Source: Mastigamoeba balamuthi
Lineage: Eukaryota; Evosea; Mastigamoebida; Mastigamoebidae
Direction: 5' to 3'
DNA length: 61,559 nucleotides
Assembly (NCBI GenBank): GCA_902651635.1
Contig: CACRSC010001923.1
Coordinates: 808,209 to 869,767, forward strand
A program made the position numbers and the translations under genes. Shown here in pieces: positions 35,101-45,590 of the stretch. Numbering within the stretch: position 1 is the first letter of the stretch; each line of letters opens with the position of its first letter. The notes beneath the pieces were generated by a model. That model searched no databases, had not been told where the DNA came from, and saw only the letters and a program-made list of their open reading frames with translations.

Positions 35101-38100
35101 CGTGCGGGAGTGGGCTTCCGTTAAGGCGTACAGAGCCATAATGTTTTTCGCCAGGATGGGACCAACGTTATAGTATTTCAGAGTGGCTGCAATGTGATCT
35201 TGATGAATGGAGTCGTATGCTTTTTTGAGATCGATGTACATCCCTACTACTCTCTGATTTCGTCGTGTGGCTTCTTCTAGTCTTTGGTGGAGGGCCCATA
35301 TGTTGTGTGTCGTGGAGTGGCCTTCGCGGAAGCCCTCCTGGGCATTGGCCCATATATTATTATCTTCGAGGGCTTTGTATAGTCTTTTGTTGATAATCGT
35401 GGTGAAAATTTTGTAGCCCACCTCGCATAGCGTAATGGGGCGGTAGTTCACTGGTATTTTGCGGTCTCCTCCTTTAAAAATGGGCATGATTTCCCCTCTA
35501 GTCCAAGACTTCGGGATTGGTTTCCTGCCTAGCCAGATGTCGTTGAGGTTCGTGATCCATTGTTCGCGCCATGGGGCTGGGAATTCTAGGACATACTCTG
35601 CCTTGAACCCTGTTGGGCCTGGGGCTGATCTACTCTTTTGGGCCCCTGCGGCTTCCCGGAGTTCGTCTTCGGTTATCGTGCTGTCCATGTTTGTGGCGGC
35701 CGTGTCGGATAGAGTTGGGTGTGGCGCCTCCCACCATGGGGGGCATCGTGCTGGCGCATTATCCTGATTGAAGTGTGTATGTATCCAGTCTCCTACAATA
35801 TCGCGTGCTTCCTCGGGGGTCGTGGTACTGGTGCCGTCTCGTCTGGTATAGCTCAGGGGGAGTCCCGGTCCGCGTGGTGTGCGCAGCTCCTTGAGGAATC
35901 TCTTTGGGCTAGTGCATCCCTCCACCATTGAGAATTCTATGTATTCCTTGATGCAGTCTGCCTCCGTCCGGGTTCTGTTTCGGTTAATGCATCTAAGCAT
36001 CCACTTTGTGGTGCTCCGCCAGGTTTTATATGCATGTGCGTGGTTGGGTTTATATTGTAGGAGGGGGAGGACTTCGGATTCGATTCGCGCTATACTGTCC
36101 GGCGTTGGTACAGTGTGTATGTTTGCGCCTGCTGATTTGCGTATTTCGTGGTATACATCATATGCCCTCATGGCTCTGGTTTTACCTCCATCTATGTTGT
36201 GCTGTTTGGTTCCCATGGTTTGCTTCACGGCTTCGATTGCCCTGCGTTGCATCTCATCTATGTCCGCGTCTGGTGATAGTGGGGATCGGAGCAGCGTATC
36301 TTGCCACTCTCGAACCTGTGTCGCCCGGGTTTCTGGGTCTGCGGTCTTGGTCCAGGTGTTTACTTGCAGTGGGGGGTTCCACCATCGGCGCGGTATGTTT
36401 TCGGTTAGGGCGATTGTGCAGTATATGGGTGCGTGATCGGAGAGGTCGCCGGTGTTTTTGCCTACCCCGCTGTCTCTGAAACGATGGATCATATGACGTG
36501 CGCCTATAATGTAGTCTAGTCGGTTGGCAGTGTTGTGTGGGCCTAGGTGCGTGGCTGCCATAGTGCCTTGGTGTTTGAGAATATCTGTCATATTGTGGTT
36601 ATTCATGAATCTTTGCATATCGAGCTCCGCCGTTGAGTGGGCATCCTCGGGGTGGTCCATCCAAGTATTTAGGTCCCCTACTAGTATGCAGTCCGTTTTG
36701 TCCTTTGTCTGTCCTTGTATGGTTTGCCAGAGGGCTCTTTGGGCGGGGGACCCTCTGGTTGGGCTATACGCATTTATGATCTTCATCATCACGTTTAGCT
36801 TGAGTATTCCTACCAGGACATCCTTTCGGTCCGTGGTATGAGCAGACCAGTACTCCCGCACAGTATTGTGAACTAGAAATCCTACTGGTGTTTTGTTTCC
36901 GACTTGTTGGCCCGTAAAAAGGCTGTAGCCCTCTGTGTTAGCCGCCTGGTTAACCTGCTTCTCATCAACAACGCCCAGTTCCTGCAGGGCTATAATCTCG
37001 GGGGCTGCGTGTTTGGTGCAGTTCCTTACAGCCTTAATCAGTAATATGATGGCTCCAAATAGGGTGTTTTGTACGTTCCAGCTGGCTATGGTAATGTTGG
37101 TATCCATGGCTGCCACCCCTTGAGCATATAGTAGGAGAGTGACAAGTGTGAGGATTGCGTAGTGTTGCTGGGGTTGGGCTGTAGATAATATGGCTAGAAT
37201 GAGTGTGAGGCCCCCTGTGAGACCATTGTATTCGGTTTGTCGGGGGGGCTCCAGGGGGGTTGCAGCCGCTGGGGGGGCTGTGTTCATTCGGGGGGCGGCG
37301 TTCATCAGGGTGGCTGCGCTCCTTGGGGGGCGGCGCGGTCTCGGGTCATGGTGTCCTTTCTTCTGGTGGTCTTCTCCCGTCATTCTGTCAGTGGGCCATG
37401 CCTCCTGTGCCTGTTCCTGCTTGCCTCGCGTTCGTCTGTATGATCGTGTGGTGCAGTCAGTGGGTCTGTGCGTATCAGCTTTTGCCGTACCCTGGGGGTA
37501 GGCGATGGCTTCGGGGTAGCCCGGTACACAAATGTTGGCGGTTTCGTTGATCGGGGGCCATGCGTGCACGAGGAAAACTTCTCCTTTCGGGTTCACGCCT
37601 GTCCGGGTGATGTCGTATGGGCGGTCTGCAAAGGCGCGGTTTATAGTGTTGTGCGGCGAGGCTTCCAGGCAGGTGCAGGCATTGAGTTCCACTTTCCACA
37701 GTTCGCCGGGGTACAGTTTGTTCTGGTACGTGGCCACTGCATGTACCGAGGCTCTCGGGTCATTGTTGGTCTGGCGGACCAGCTGGAGGATCGTTTTCCT
37801 ATCGGTGAACGTCACCGCCCAACCGTTGGCCTGGGGTTCGATGCTGATGATGTGGGCTTTGGCCGGTTGGGCCCATGCGTCTGCGAGCTCTCTCGGGCAG
37901 GGTTTGCGCTTGTCGGCGTGCAGCACATATACCGTGAAGGGGATTTTTGCCTCCGTGAGGACCCATAACCTGGTAGCAGCAGAGAAACCCGCCGTCCTTT
38001 GCACCGTCTCAATTTCTTGGCATTTACGGTATATCGCCGTGTTGGGGGCCGGGAACATAATGCTGTTTTTACCGATGTATTCTATGAAGGCCGAATTCAC

Positions 38101-39523
38101 AGTGACATTGATTTTGTATGTTTCGCGAAACAGGTCTAGGAGTTCCATTCCCGCCGCTGCTACCTGGTGCGCTTCGGTCTCCGTCAACTTGGCACCTGCC
38201 ACGAGGGTGATCGCTTCCTTCATCTCTGTCTCATACGCGGCGTCCTCTACTGCTCTAGGCGGTGCTGCGGGTTCACCGGACGGGCTGTCGATAGACCTCG
38301 GACTTGGAGTTGGGTCAGCGTAGCGGTCGTCGCGGGTGGGGTTGTGCGTGGCGGCTTGCCCCCAGGTTGCGGCTGTTTTGGTCGGCCACGGTGCTGCCGT
38401 GGACTGGAGGCTCGAGGGTAGGGGTTGGTCTTTTCCCAGGGTAGGGCTTGATAGGGTTCCCGTTGGCTGCGTCCGTTGTGCCGGCTGTGCCCAGCTGTAT
38501 ACCGTCTGCGGCCGGCTCCTGGGTGCTCTAGCCGTCTCCCTGAGGTCGATGTCTGCTCTGTCCGTCGACGTGGTGAAGTGGGCAACCAGGGCGGTTTCGT
38601 CCAGGCAGGTTAGCTCTGCGAGCTTCTGTTTACGGAGTTCGTCCGTCTCGATCAGCATGCGCGCTTGGATGAGGGCCAGGAGAGTCTCCACGTCTATCGG
38701 GTCTTTCTCGGGGCTCGGGGCTGGGGCATTGTCCTCTGCGGACGTGCTACCGGCTTTGGGCTTTTGTTTCTCGGTGTCGCTATCCGTTTGCATGCGGTCG
38801 ACGTCCTCGGGGGCCGTGTCTTCGCATTGGCGTTTAGTCGGCGGGGGGGCGCCGGTGGACGCTGGGGGGTCGATGGGTGGAATCTCCTCCATGTGTCGGC
38901 TTGTTTGTTGTGCTGAGTCGTCGTTTGCGTATTTTGCCGCCGTTTTGTGGTGCGTGTTCTTCAGTATTTCCCGGTGTGGACTGGGAAATTTCGCAGAAAG
39001 GGCGTCGGGGCTGAAAGGGGTCGGCGGGGGGCTCGCGCTGTGGTCCTGTGGTAGTGCCAGCTGCGGGCCGTGGACCGCATCTGCGCTACGGTTTGGTGGG
39101 GCGGGGCTCTTGCCATTGGGTATCATGGGTAGCGGGCGGGGTTTGGCTTTCGGTATGGGGCTATTGGTTTCGGGGGGTGTCGCTGTTGATGTCCGGTTTC
39201 GGGCATCGCGGGTCATCACTCCGCGTGCCGTGGGCGTGCCCAGCCCGGGGGGGTGTTTGTGGGCGTGTGTGTGGGGTGTGGGGGGGAGGCGGGTGTGGTT
39301 ACCTGCCCCGATTGGCGTCGTGGTCCCGGTCCCTGGGGGCGCCGTGTGGCACCTTGGGGGTAGGGTGAGTGCCGTCGTGGTGAGGACCACGAGTGCCAGG
39401 CCTAGGGTCTGCCAGGTCGCCGATGCCGGGGGCCGGGACTGCCGCGCCGTGCAGCGGTGCCCGTGGTGCGCCATTGAGATTCGTGCGGGGGGGGTCTTAT
39501 TCCATCGGGGGAGAAAAAAGACT
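32134..39523 (-). mobile_element. non-LTR retrotransposon (LINE), APE–RT–RNase H type
   Basis: A 7.39-kb element on the minus strand, delimited by perfect 18-bp target-site duplications, which marks a full insertion with no visible 5' truncation. Its composition differs from the AT-rich DNA it interrupts. There is no poly-A tail; the 3' end on the element strand is CGACGATTTTCGATTTT. The domain content (single long frame with gag-like N-terminus, apurinic endonuclease, reverse transcriptase, RNase H and CCHC finger) places it near the I/Tad/R1-like LINE groups; the clade is not certain. Confidence 0.92.
32219..39474 (-). CDS. LINE polyprotein: gag-like region, APE endonuclease, reverse transcriptase, RNase H, zinc finger (one frameshift)
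   Basis: The main frame runs 39474–33469 (about 2001 residues); a second frame continues to 32219. The N-terminal 780 residues are Pro/Ala-rich and gag-like, without a visible zinc knuckle. The endonuclease starts at about 790 (ITIASWNVQN, IIALQELG, ILVGDLNTW, RLDYIIGARH, SDHAPIYC). The reverse transcriptase has RPITLCEVGYKI, MYIDLKKAYDSI, GVRQGDPLSC and the catalytic YADD at 34927–34938 (residue about 1513). RNase H shows ATDGSYNP, PELRAVEYVAE and ACDND. Near 33570 the frame breaks: the His (HQLEG) and final Asp (NAKADQL) lie in the other frame, followed by CPFCTTKADSLKHRLWSC, a LINE zinc finger. The upstream ATG at 39534 lies in the target site, so MAHHGHRC at 39474 is the likelier start. 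Confidence 0.85.
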
Positions 39524-39541
39524 CCAATGAGCATCTTCTGA
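39524..39541. repeat. target-site duplication, 5' side of the LINE
   Basis: CCAATGAGCATCTTCTGA, identical to 32116–32133. Joining AT-rich 32115 to 39524 would reconstruct the empty site. Confidence 0.9.
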
Positions 39542-39645
39542 TGTCAAAGAATAGGGTGGCTCTTGGAGAATGTTGTGAGTCAGCCTTGCACCTTCTGTCT
39601 GTTCGATCGGCTGAGCGAATAGCAGTGGTGGTTTGTTATCAGCTT

Positions 39646-41951
39646 TTAGGCACACCTGTCTTGCATCCTTTGCTCCGAGGCTGTACGGTGGCTGTGACAG
39701 ACGCCTGACAACATCACGTTACTGTACTTAGCAGCTGTGTACAACGCCCAACAGCTGTCAGCACGGGCGTCCTCCTGCGTCGCAGAGTATGGTGGCAGTG
39801 CCAGCAGATCCAGCAGATCAGTGGCACCAGCCTTGCACGCACTCACCACAGCAGAGGCCATGTCCGCGGCTGTGTCGTCACGGGTCAGTGAGAACGGCGG
39901 TTGTGCCAGGGCTGCCACGGCAGCAGTGTTGCCAGCACGGCACTCAATGGCAAACGGGCGGAGGGCCTCGGGATCTGTCTGGCTGGCGTGCGTCCTCTGC
40001 CCCGAAACTCCAAGAAGGGCTAGCCAGGATTCTGAGGACCTCCGAACACCCCGACCCACGGCATCCGCAGGCCCTGTGCAGAGCCCTGCTCTCTCTGACG
40101 AAGGCTCTGTCCAGCTCGAACGGTTTGCGGGTGAACATGGTGAGCACGTCGCAGTTTGGAATCGTACAAACGACTTTCATCACTGATTGACTGACGTCTG
40201 CAGCCCCGAGAGAGTACGGCGGTGCTCCGAGAAAGCTCAGGACCTCGAACGCAAACCTGTGTGTGCACGCGTCGTAAACCAGGAGCTGCCTGAGAGTGGG
40301 AAACACCAGATTCGGACCGGTCATATACCGATCGGCAATGTTCCGGAAGCCCTCAGGCCTCGTCGCATTGGCATCCCACAGCGGCGAGGTGGTCACTGAG
40401 AATGGAGGTTCCGCGAGTGCCCGTAGAAGCCACAAACCACCATCAGGCGCTGAGATTGTCTCTTGTGACCAGTGTGTCAGCATGAACTCAGCCCCGAGGC
40501 TCCACGGGGGCTCGCCCAGCACTCGCAGGACCTCGAGCTTGCGCGGTATGAGACTCGGATCATCGCTCTCCCAGAGCCTGGGCTTCTCGATAGTGGCGAT
40601 TTCGTCGTGGCCCATGCTGAACGGCGGTTCGGACAGAATGCGTAACGTCGATACGTGAAAACCTCTGATTGCAGCCACCGCGGCATTTTCAGATGTGTCC
40701 CCTCCATGAGCATGAGTGGCATCAAGGCTGTACGGGGGCTGCAAGAGCACTCGAATGGCTGTGTTGAACCCCTTTGTGCACGCCCTCCACAGAAGGTCAC
40801 TCGCCACGTCGCTTTGGTCAAGAAAGAACGGCTCTTGGGCCAGAGTGTGCAGCATCTCCGCGGCCGCCGCGTCGCTGTCGCCAACGACAGCATAATCGAA
40901 CGGATTCAACATAAGGTGCTGTCTGTCCATGTCGAAAGGTTCGCTGGCCAGTGCCCGCACAGCTTGCGCACTCTGGGTGCAGATGGCACCGCCGAGTGCC
41001 AAGCTGAACCGTTGGGACTTGCCGAGCAGGACCCCCGAGCGGACGTACTGGGCGTCGATGACAGACTCGGGCAGGGGGAGCTCTGCCATCCTGGGGTCCA
41101 GCGAGCATGGCGGCTGCGTCAGACGCCCCAGCAGCGCCGCGTCGTCCTGCATGGCCGCCAGCGTGAATGCAGCAGTGGCAAGAGCCTGGTTGTGGAGCTC
41201 GACGCCTCTCCTGCTGCGGTGCAGGAACACTGAGAGGCCGTGGTCGACGCTGCCGCAGTCGCTGTGGCGCCAGTGCTCCGCGAGGACGTCGATGACGCTG
41301 TCCATGCGCCACGCGATGGCGACGCAGAGGTGGGACATCCAGCACAGCGAGGCCCTGGCGCTGTGCTCCGAGTTGCAGTGTCGGAGCAGCTCGGCCGCAG
41401 CCTCCCCCACCTCGGTATCATCAGCCCTCGCAGCCAGTGTGCAGCACCACGCGGCGGTGCCCGCTATCAGGCGGCTGTCCCATGCAAAGCGGAATAGCCG
41501 GCTGTATACATCCGCCGTTGAAAACCGGCCACCAGCGAACAGCTGACGGTCAAGTGGAACGCGGTCGAAAAAGATCGGTAGGTAGTCGTCGTCTTTCGCA
41601 ACGCGGGCAGCTAGCGAGAGGGGCGTGCGGCAGATGGCGCGCAGCAGAGGAGCGGCACGGGCGCCGCGCGGACCATTCCACAGCGCTGTCCAGCAGCACA
41701 GCCGCAAGAAGAGGGCCGGGCAGGAGGCGGTCGAGGGCGGAGCAGCAGGCGGGGGCCAGCAGCGCAGAGGCCACGGCCAGCGACACGAGGTCCCGCGCAT
41801 CGGTGACGCGCCGCAGGACACCGCCCTGCACGAGGTCCCACTCGGCGCACGAGGGCAGCCTCTCTGCAGGGGGCGCGTGGCGTCCTGCGAAGACTGGCCC
41901 GGGCGACGAGGAAGACGGAGAGAGGGCGTCTGCTGGTGGTGTTGTCGACAT
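39646..41951 (-). pseudogene. protein of PPFSL-type repeats (ankyrin-like), frame broken twice
   Basis: The protein reads from ATG 41951 (MSTTPPADAL…) in one frame, switches near 41680, continues to about 40000, then switches again and ends at 39646. Across the two switches the content continues sensibly, so single-base errors or mutations are likely. The body has about a dozen repeats of 30–45 residues, each ending in a short signature: QPPCSLD, SEPFDMD, QEPFFLD, QPPYSLD, SEPPFSMG, GEPPWSLG, AEPPFSVT, GAPPYSLG, RKPFELD, ASPSWSFG, AQPPFSLT, ALPPYSAT. A helix-like xxALxxxA segment precedes each, so this looks like a divergent ankyrin-type solenoid, possibly a binding scaffold. No catalytic domain is seen. 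It may be a living gene with sequencing errors. Confidence 0.6.
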
Positions 41952-42263
41952 GGCCGTTGGGCCTCTGCGAAGAAAGTGCAGGACAGATACCGCCAAGAGA
42001 CCCGATGGACTCCGCCACGTCAGCAGAAACAGTTCCGGAAATGTCTCGGTATCGCGTGGAACTATCTGAGGATTCCCACACCTGGCCCAGTCGAGAGCGA
42101 CCGTGGAGGCCTGTTGGCCTGACGCTCTGCTTAACACGAGCGTCTGCCGTGGTGTGTCTCTCTCACGGGTGTGAGGAACCTGTATTGCTGATGCTAAGAG
42201 CGCCACAGTAGTCCTTCCGGTCTGGTCTGGGAAAGTGGCCGCTGATGGCGGCCGGTGGCTATG

Positions 42264-42346
42264 GCCTTGGGGTCGCCCGGGCGGCGGCGCGGACCAACTG
42301 GCTGCTGCTGATCTCGGTGCGCATGCGGTGGTGCTCCTCGCGGTCT
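42264..42346 (-). pseudogene. 83-bp fragment of the bromodomain gene
   Basis: This stretch matches 18384–18466 in the same orientation with about eight substitutions and no gap (GTTGGGGTCGCCCG, CTGGCTGCTGC, GCGCATGCGGTGG, CTCCTCGCGGTC). In the parent it encodes the residues just after the bromodomain (RHRMRAEIRSSQLVHAAASGD). Flanking DNA is unrelated, so it is an isolated copied scrap. Confidence 0.75.
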
Positions 42347-42434
42347 CATAGGCGCAATCAGGGGGTCTGTGACCTCACACTGACACGTCACGTTGAAGCC
42401 AGAGATACGTGCCATTAATAGCAGCCCGGCCAGC

Positions 42435-44584
42435 ATGTACGCGCCGCAGGCAAAGCAACGGTGGCTGGGGTTCGAGGAGAAGCGCCCCCACACATGGAGC
42501 GAGCTCCTCGCGGCTCTGCTCTCCTCCAGGCCCCTTGTCTACCGCGGGTGATCTCCAGCCACACAAACCTCGACGCGAGTCCTCTGCCCAAGCAATTGCC
42601 CTCTGTCCCGCGCTCAACGCCGACGCTCACTGGCAGAGCGCCGCGAGAGAACGCTCGCCTGGTCACTCCCGCGCAGAGGATCGCCGGGCAGGGCGCCCGC
42701 GACGCAGAGCGCTGCGCTCTGCGGGACTATGTGTCGCTGTGGCTCGGGGACGACGGCACGGGCTCCGCGGGCTGCAGCTGCGCGTCGGCCATGAGCGCTC
42801 TGGCGCAGATGCACGAGGGCGGGGCCCCGACCCGCCTGCTCTCGCTCACACGCAACTCGCACGTCGCGCTCTCCGCCGCCGTCGCGCACGACACGTCGTC
42901 GCCCGACGCCGTGCGCCTGTCGCAGTCGTACGACGGGGTCGTCTGGTGCATCGACCCCGCGGCCCTGCGAGCCCTCCCGCACGCCCTGCAGGGCCTCGGA
43001 GACCTCTCGACGGCCGGCGAGGTGCGTGCGGCGGTTCTCCGGGCCGCGGACGCCAGCAGCGACGAGGCGGCGCGCCAGGCGGCCGACGTGGTGCGCGCGG
43101 CGATCAGGGGCGAGGCCTGCAGAGCCGACGGCATGTGCTCCGAGCTCGAGGCGCTCGAGAGGCTCGGGGCCACGGGCGGGGCGCCGTTCTGCACGTTCTT
43201 TCTGCCTCAGCAGGACGCTGCGGCCACGGGCAACGCAACAGTCTACGCGGCGATGAGTGACCCCGGCGTCCTGTTCGACGAGTGGCTCGAGCACTGCGCT
43301 CCTGCGGGGTCTGTTGTGCGCGTCGTGGTGCCGCACGAGCTCAAGTGCGAGGCGCTGCACAAGCTCTCGGTGGCCTCTGTGAGCGACCGCACGCTGTCCC
43401 CGACCCTGCGCGGCCTGGGCCGCTGGATCTGCTTCTTCAACGTGCCCGGCAAAGACTGGAACCTCGTGCACGTGCCCCAGGGGGGCCCTGCCCCAGACCG
43501 CGCAGAGGGAGCCCCAAGGAAGCCCGCAGCAGACCAGCAACAGCAGCAGCAGCCCCGGGGCAGAGACAAGGGAGCAGCAGCAGCAGCCAGCGAGCAGACC
43601 CAGAACGCCAAGCCAATACACACGTACAGGCCCGAGACGGTTGAGCAGCTGCTGGACGTGATCTACGGCGATGACCTTGCGTGGAGCCCGCGGTTCAATG
43701 TGTTCCGCACGCCCTACGCGTTCCGCGGGCTGCCCAATGCCGCGTGGCGGCAGCAGACGGTGCTGCAGCGGACCAGCGGCAACGACGCCGAGCGCATGCC
43801 TACCAACGAGGACCGCTCGCTGCGGTTCTTCAAGCGCTACTCGCCCGCGTACTGCCACAGCGTGCGCGATCTGAACATGAACAACGTCTACACGCTGATG
43901 TCGGTGATGAGCCATGTGGGGGCCCCGACGCGCATGCTCAACTGGAGCAAGAGCCCCTTCGTGGCGCTCCACTACGCGGTGGCCGACCTCGACCACATCG
44001 ACGAGGACGGCCTCGTCGTGTGCGCGCTGTGCTCCAAGCTCAACGCGAGGCTCCCCAAGGCCATCTCGGACTTCTCCCAGGCCTCTGCAACCAACTTCTT
44101 CACGGCCATCGAGCTCGAGACTGCGGTCCGCAACTCGGACGCGTACGAACACCACATGCGACGGCGGGACGTCGGGGACTGACACCGCTGCACGCCCAGA
44201 TACGTCCTGTCGACGCACCGCCAGGCCAACGCGGTCAACGCGAGCACGAGAGACTCAGACTTGCGAGACCTGACGTCGTTGTCCGACTCGACGTTCTGCG
44301 TGTGGCTCGAGCCCGCGGGGATTCCGGAGCAGCACGTCGTGGCGCAGTCGACGATCCAGTCGCTGCTGTCGCGGCCAGACGTCTGCTTCGACGACTGGAT
44401 CGCGCAGTACCCCGACGCATGCAGGCGCATCGTCATCCCCGCCCGCCTGAAGCTCAAGGTCTGCGAGCTCCTCGACCAGATGAACGTCAGCGAGGCGACG
44501 CTCAGCCCGTCCTCCGAGGGGGTCGCTGCCTTCCTCAGGCGCCGCTATACTTCCGTCCGCGCATCAACCCCTGTCGTTCAGTGA
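42435..44584 (+). CDS. tandem FRG-domain protein
   Basis: Model: exons 42435–42547, 42637–44170 and 44225–44584 (introns 89 and 54 nt, phases match), 668 residues. Exon 1 (MYAPQAKQRW…) ends in LVYRG, the FRG signature, split by the donor GGGTGATC. The first FRG core continues with AQMHEGGAPTRLLSLTRNSHVALSAAV. A second FRG domain starts near residue 365: YAFRGLPNAAWRQQTVLQR, then MSHVGAPTRMLNWSKSPFVALHYAV. Each core is followed by a related tail (CTFFLPQQD…FDEWLEHCAP / CVWLEPAG…FDDWIAQYPD). A Gln/Ala-rich linker (QQQQQQ) separates them. FRG domains are common in bacteria and of unsettled function, often near defence or signalling genes. The open frame continuing upstream of 42637 in the second frame has no in-frame support for a start other than 42494. 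Confidence 0.75.
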
Positions 44585-44659
44585 CCAGACCTGCATCCCG
44601 CCATCCCTCCTTCACAGAAGAATGAACACCCATTGTGCCTCAGCAGTGTCCTGACCTGG

Positions 44660-45386
44660 TCTTATGCTATGTGCCGGAGATGAACGACAAACACCAGGGA
44701 GCCCTCCTTAATGTGACTGCCACTCCTCATAGGGAGGGCCACTGAAATCCGGGAACAACGCAATCTATTTTTTTGTGGGCCGGGAGCTGTGGCCTGTCGG
44801 GAGTGGCGGAGGGCCTCACGACGATGCTCAATTTCCGCGGGAGGCCTTCTGGAGCACCTCGTCGTAGTCGAGCGTTGCCACGTCGCCCGCCTGCACGGCG
44901 GTGCTGAGGCCCACGAGCGCAGAGCGCATGGCCTTGTCGGTGGTCGTGTAGATCACCTTCATCTTGATCGACGCCGCCGCGGGCGCCCAGAGGAAGAAGA
45001 CCAGCTTGCTCCTGCTCCCGCCCCCCGTCTCGTACTCGAGGTCGTACACGGCGAACCTGCACGTGTCCTTGGGCAGCGCCGCCACCAGGTCGGCGTACTG
45101 CGCATTGCGCGGCGCCACGCGGTCGACGACGACGCTGCGCAGGTCGTCAGCGACCCTGAAGACCACGAAGCGGCCCGTCTTGGAGAACTTGAGGTCGTTG
45201 AACGCCGTCACCACCTCGTCCGCGATTGGCACTGCCATTGTCTGCCTCTGTGATTCCTCTTCTGCCTCTTCTTCAGCCCACTGGCTTGTTTTTGTTCAGT
45301 TTGTTCTGAAGATCCGAGTGCCAGCACCCCGGGTTTTCACAATCGGTTTTCGTGGAACAGACGGCGAATTTACCCAGAACAGATAA
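44660..45386. repeat. segmental duplication carrying ADF/cofilin, copy 2 (partner 10705–11405)
   Basis: Inverted relative to copy 1. Both the 5' flank (45239–45386) and the 3' flank (about 44660–44827) align with copy 1 with many substitutions and small gaps, while coding sequence is nearly unchanged. Confidence 0.8.
44828..45238 (-). CDS. ADF/cofilin actin-depolymerising factor, copy 2
   Basis: 136 residues, uninterrupted, same start (MAVPIADEV) and end (LQKASRGN) as copy 1. It differs by Leu18Phe, Ser45Asn and Asp73Gly. All recognisable ADF features, including the actin-binding AAASIKMKVIYTTTD region, are kept, so both copies look functional. The conserved upstream 130 bp suggests that the promoter was duplicated with the gene. 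Confidence 0.9.
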   Translation of the reverse strand: MAVPIADEVVTAFNDLKFSKTGRFVVFRVADDLRSVVVDRVAPRNAQYADLVAALPKDTCRFAVYDLEYETGGGSRSKLVFFLWAPAAASIKMKVIYTTTDKAMRSALVGLSTAVQAGDVATLDYDEVLQKASRGN

Positions 45387-45590
45387 AAAGAGGTGACTGT
45401 GTCTAAGGGCTCTCTGTCCCTGGACGAATCCTGCACCACACACCATGCCCCTGGCCGGGGTAAAAACTACCTCAGACGCATCTACACCTCTGATCGCGCA
45501 ACGACCCCCTTTCGGCCCGGCCAGTGACCAGGTGTGCTTGCCGAGATTACTCCACAGAGAAGTGGATTTACATTGTGCTTCTGCGGTGTC
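45239..45590. other. intergenic, promoter side of ADF copy 2
   Basis: The first 150 bp are the duplicated ADF upstream region; beyond about 45386 the sequence is unique. I see no gene. The ankyrin-calpain frame ends at its right edge. Confidence 0.5.
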
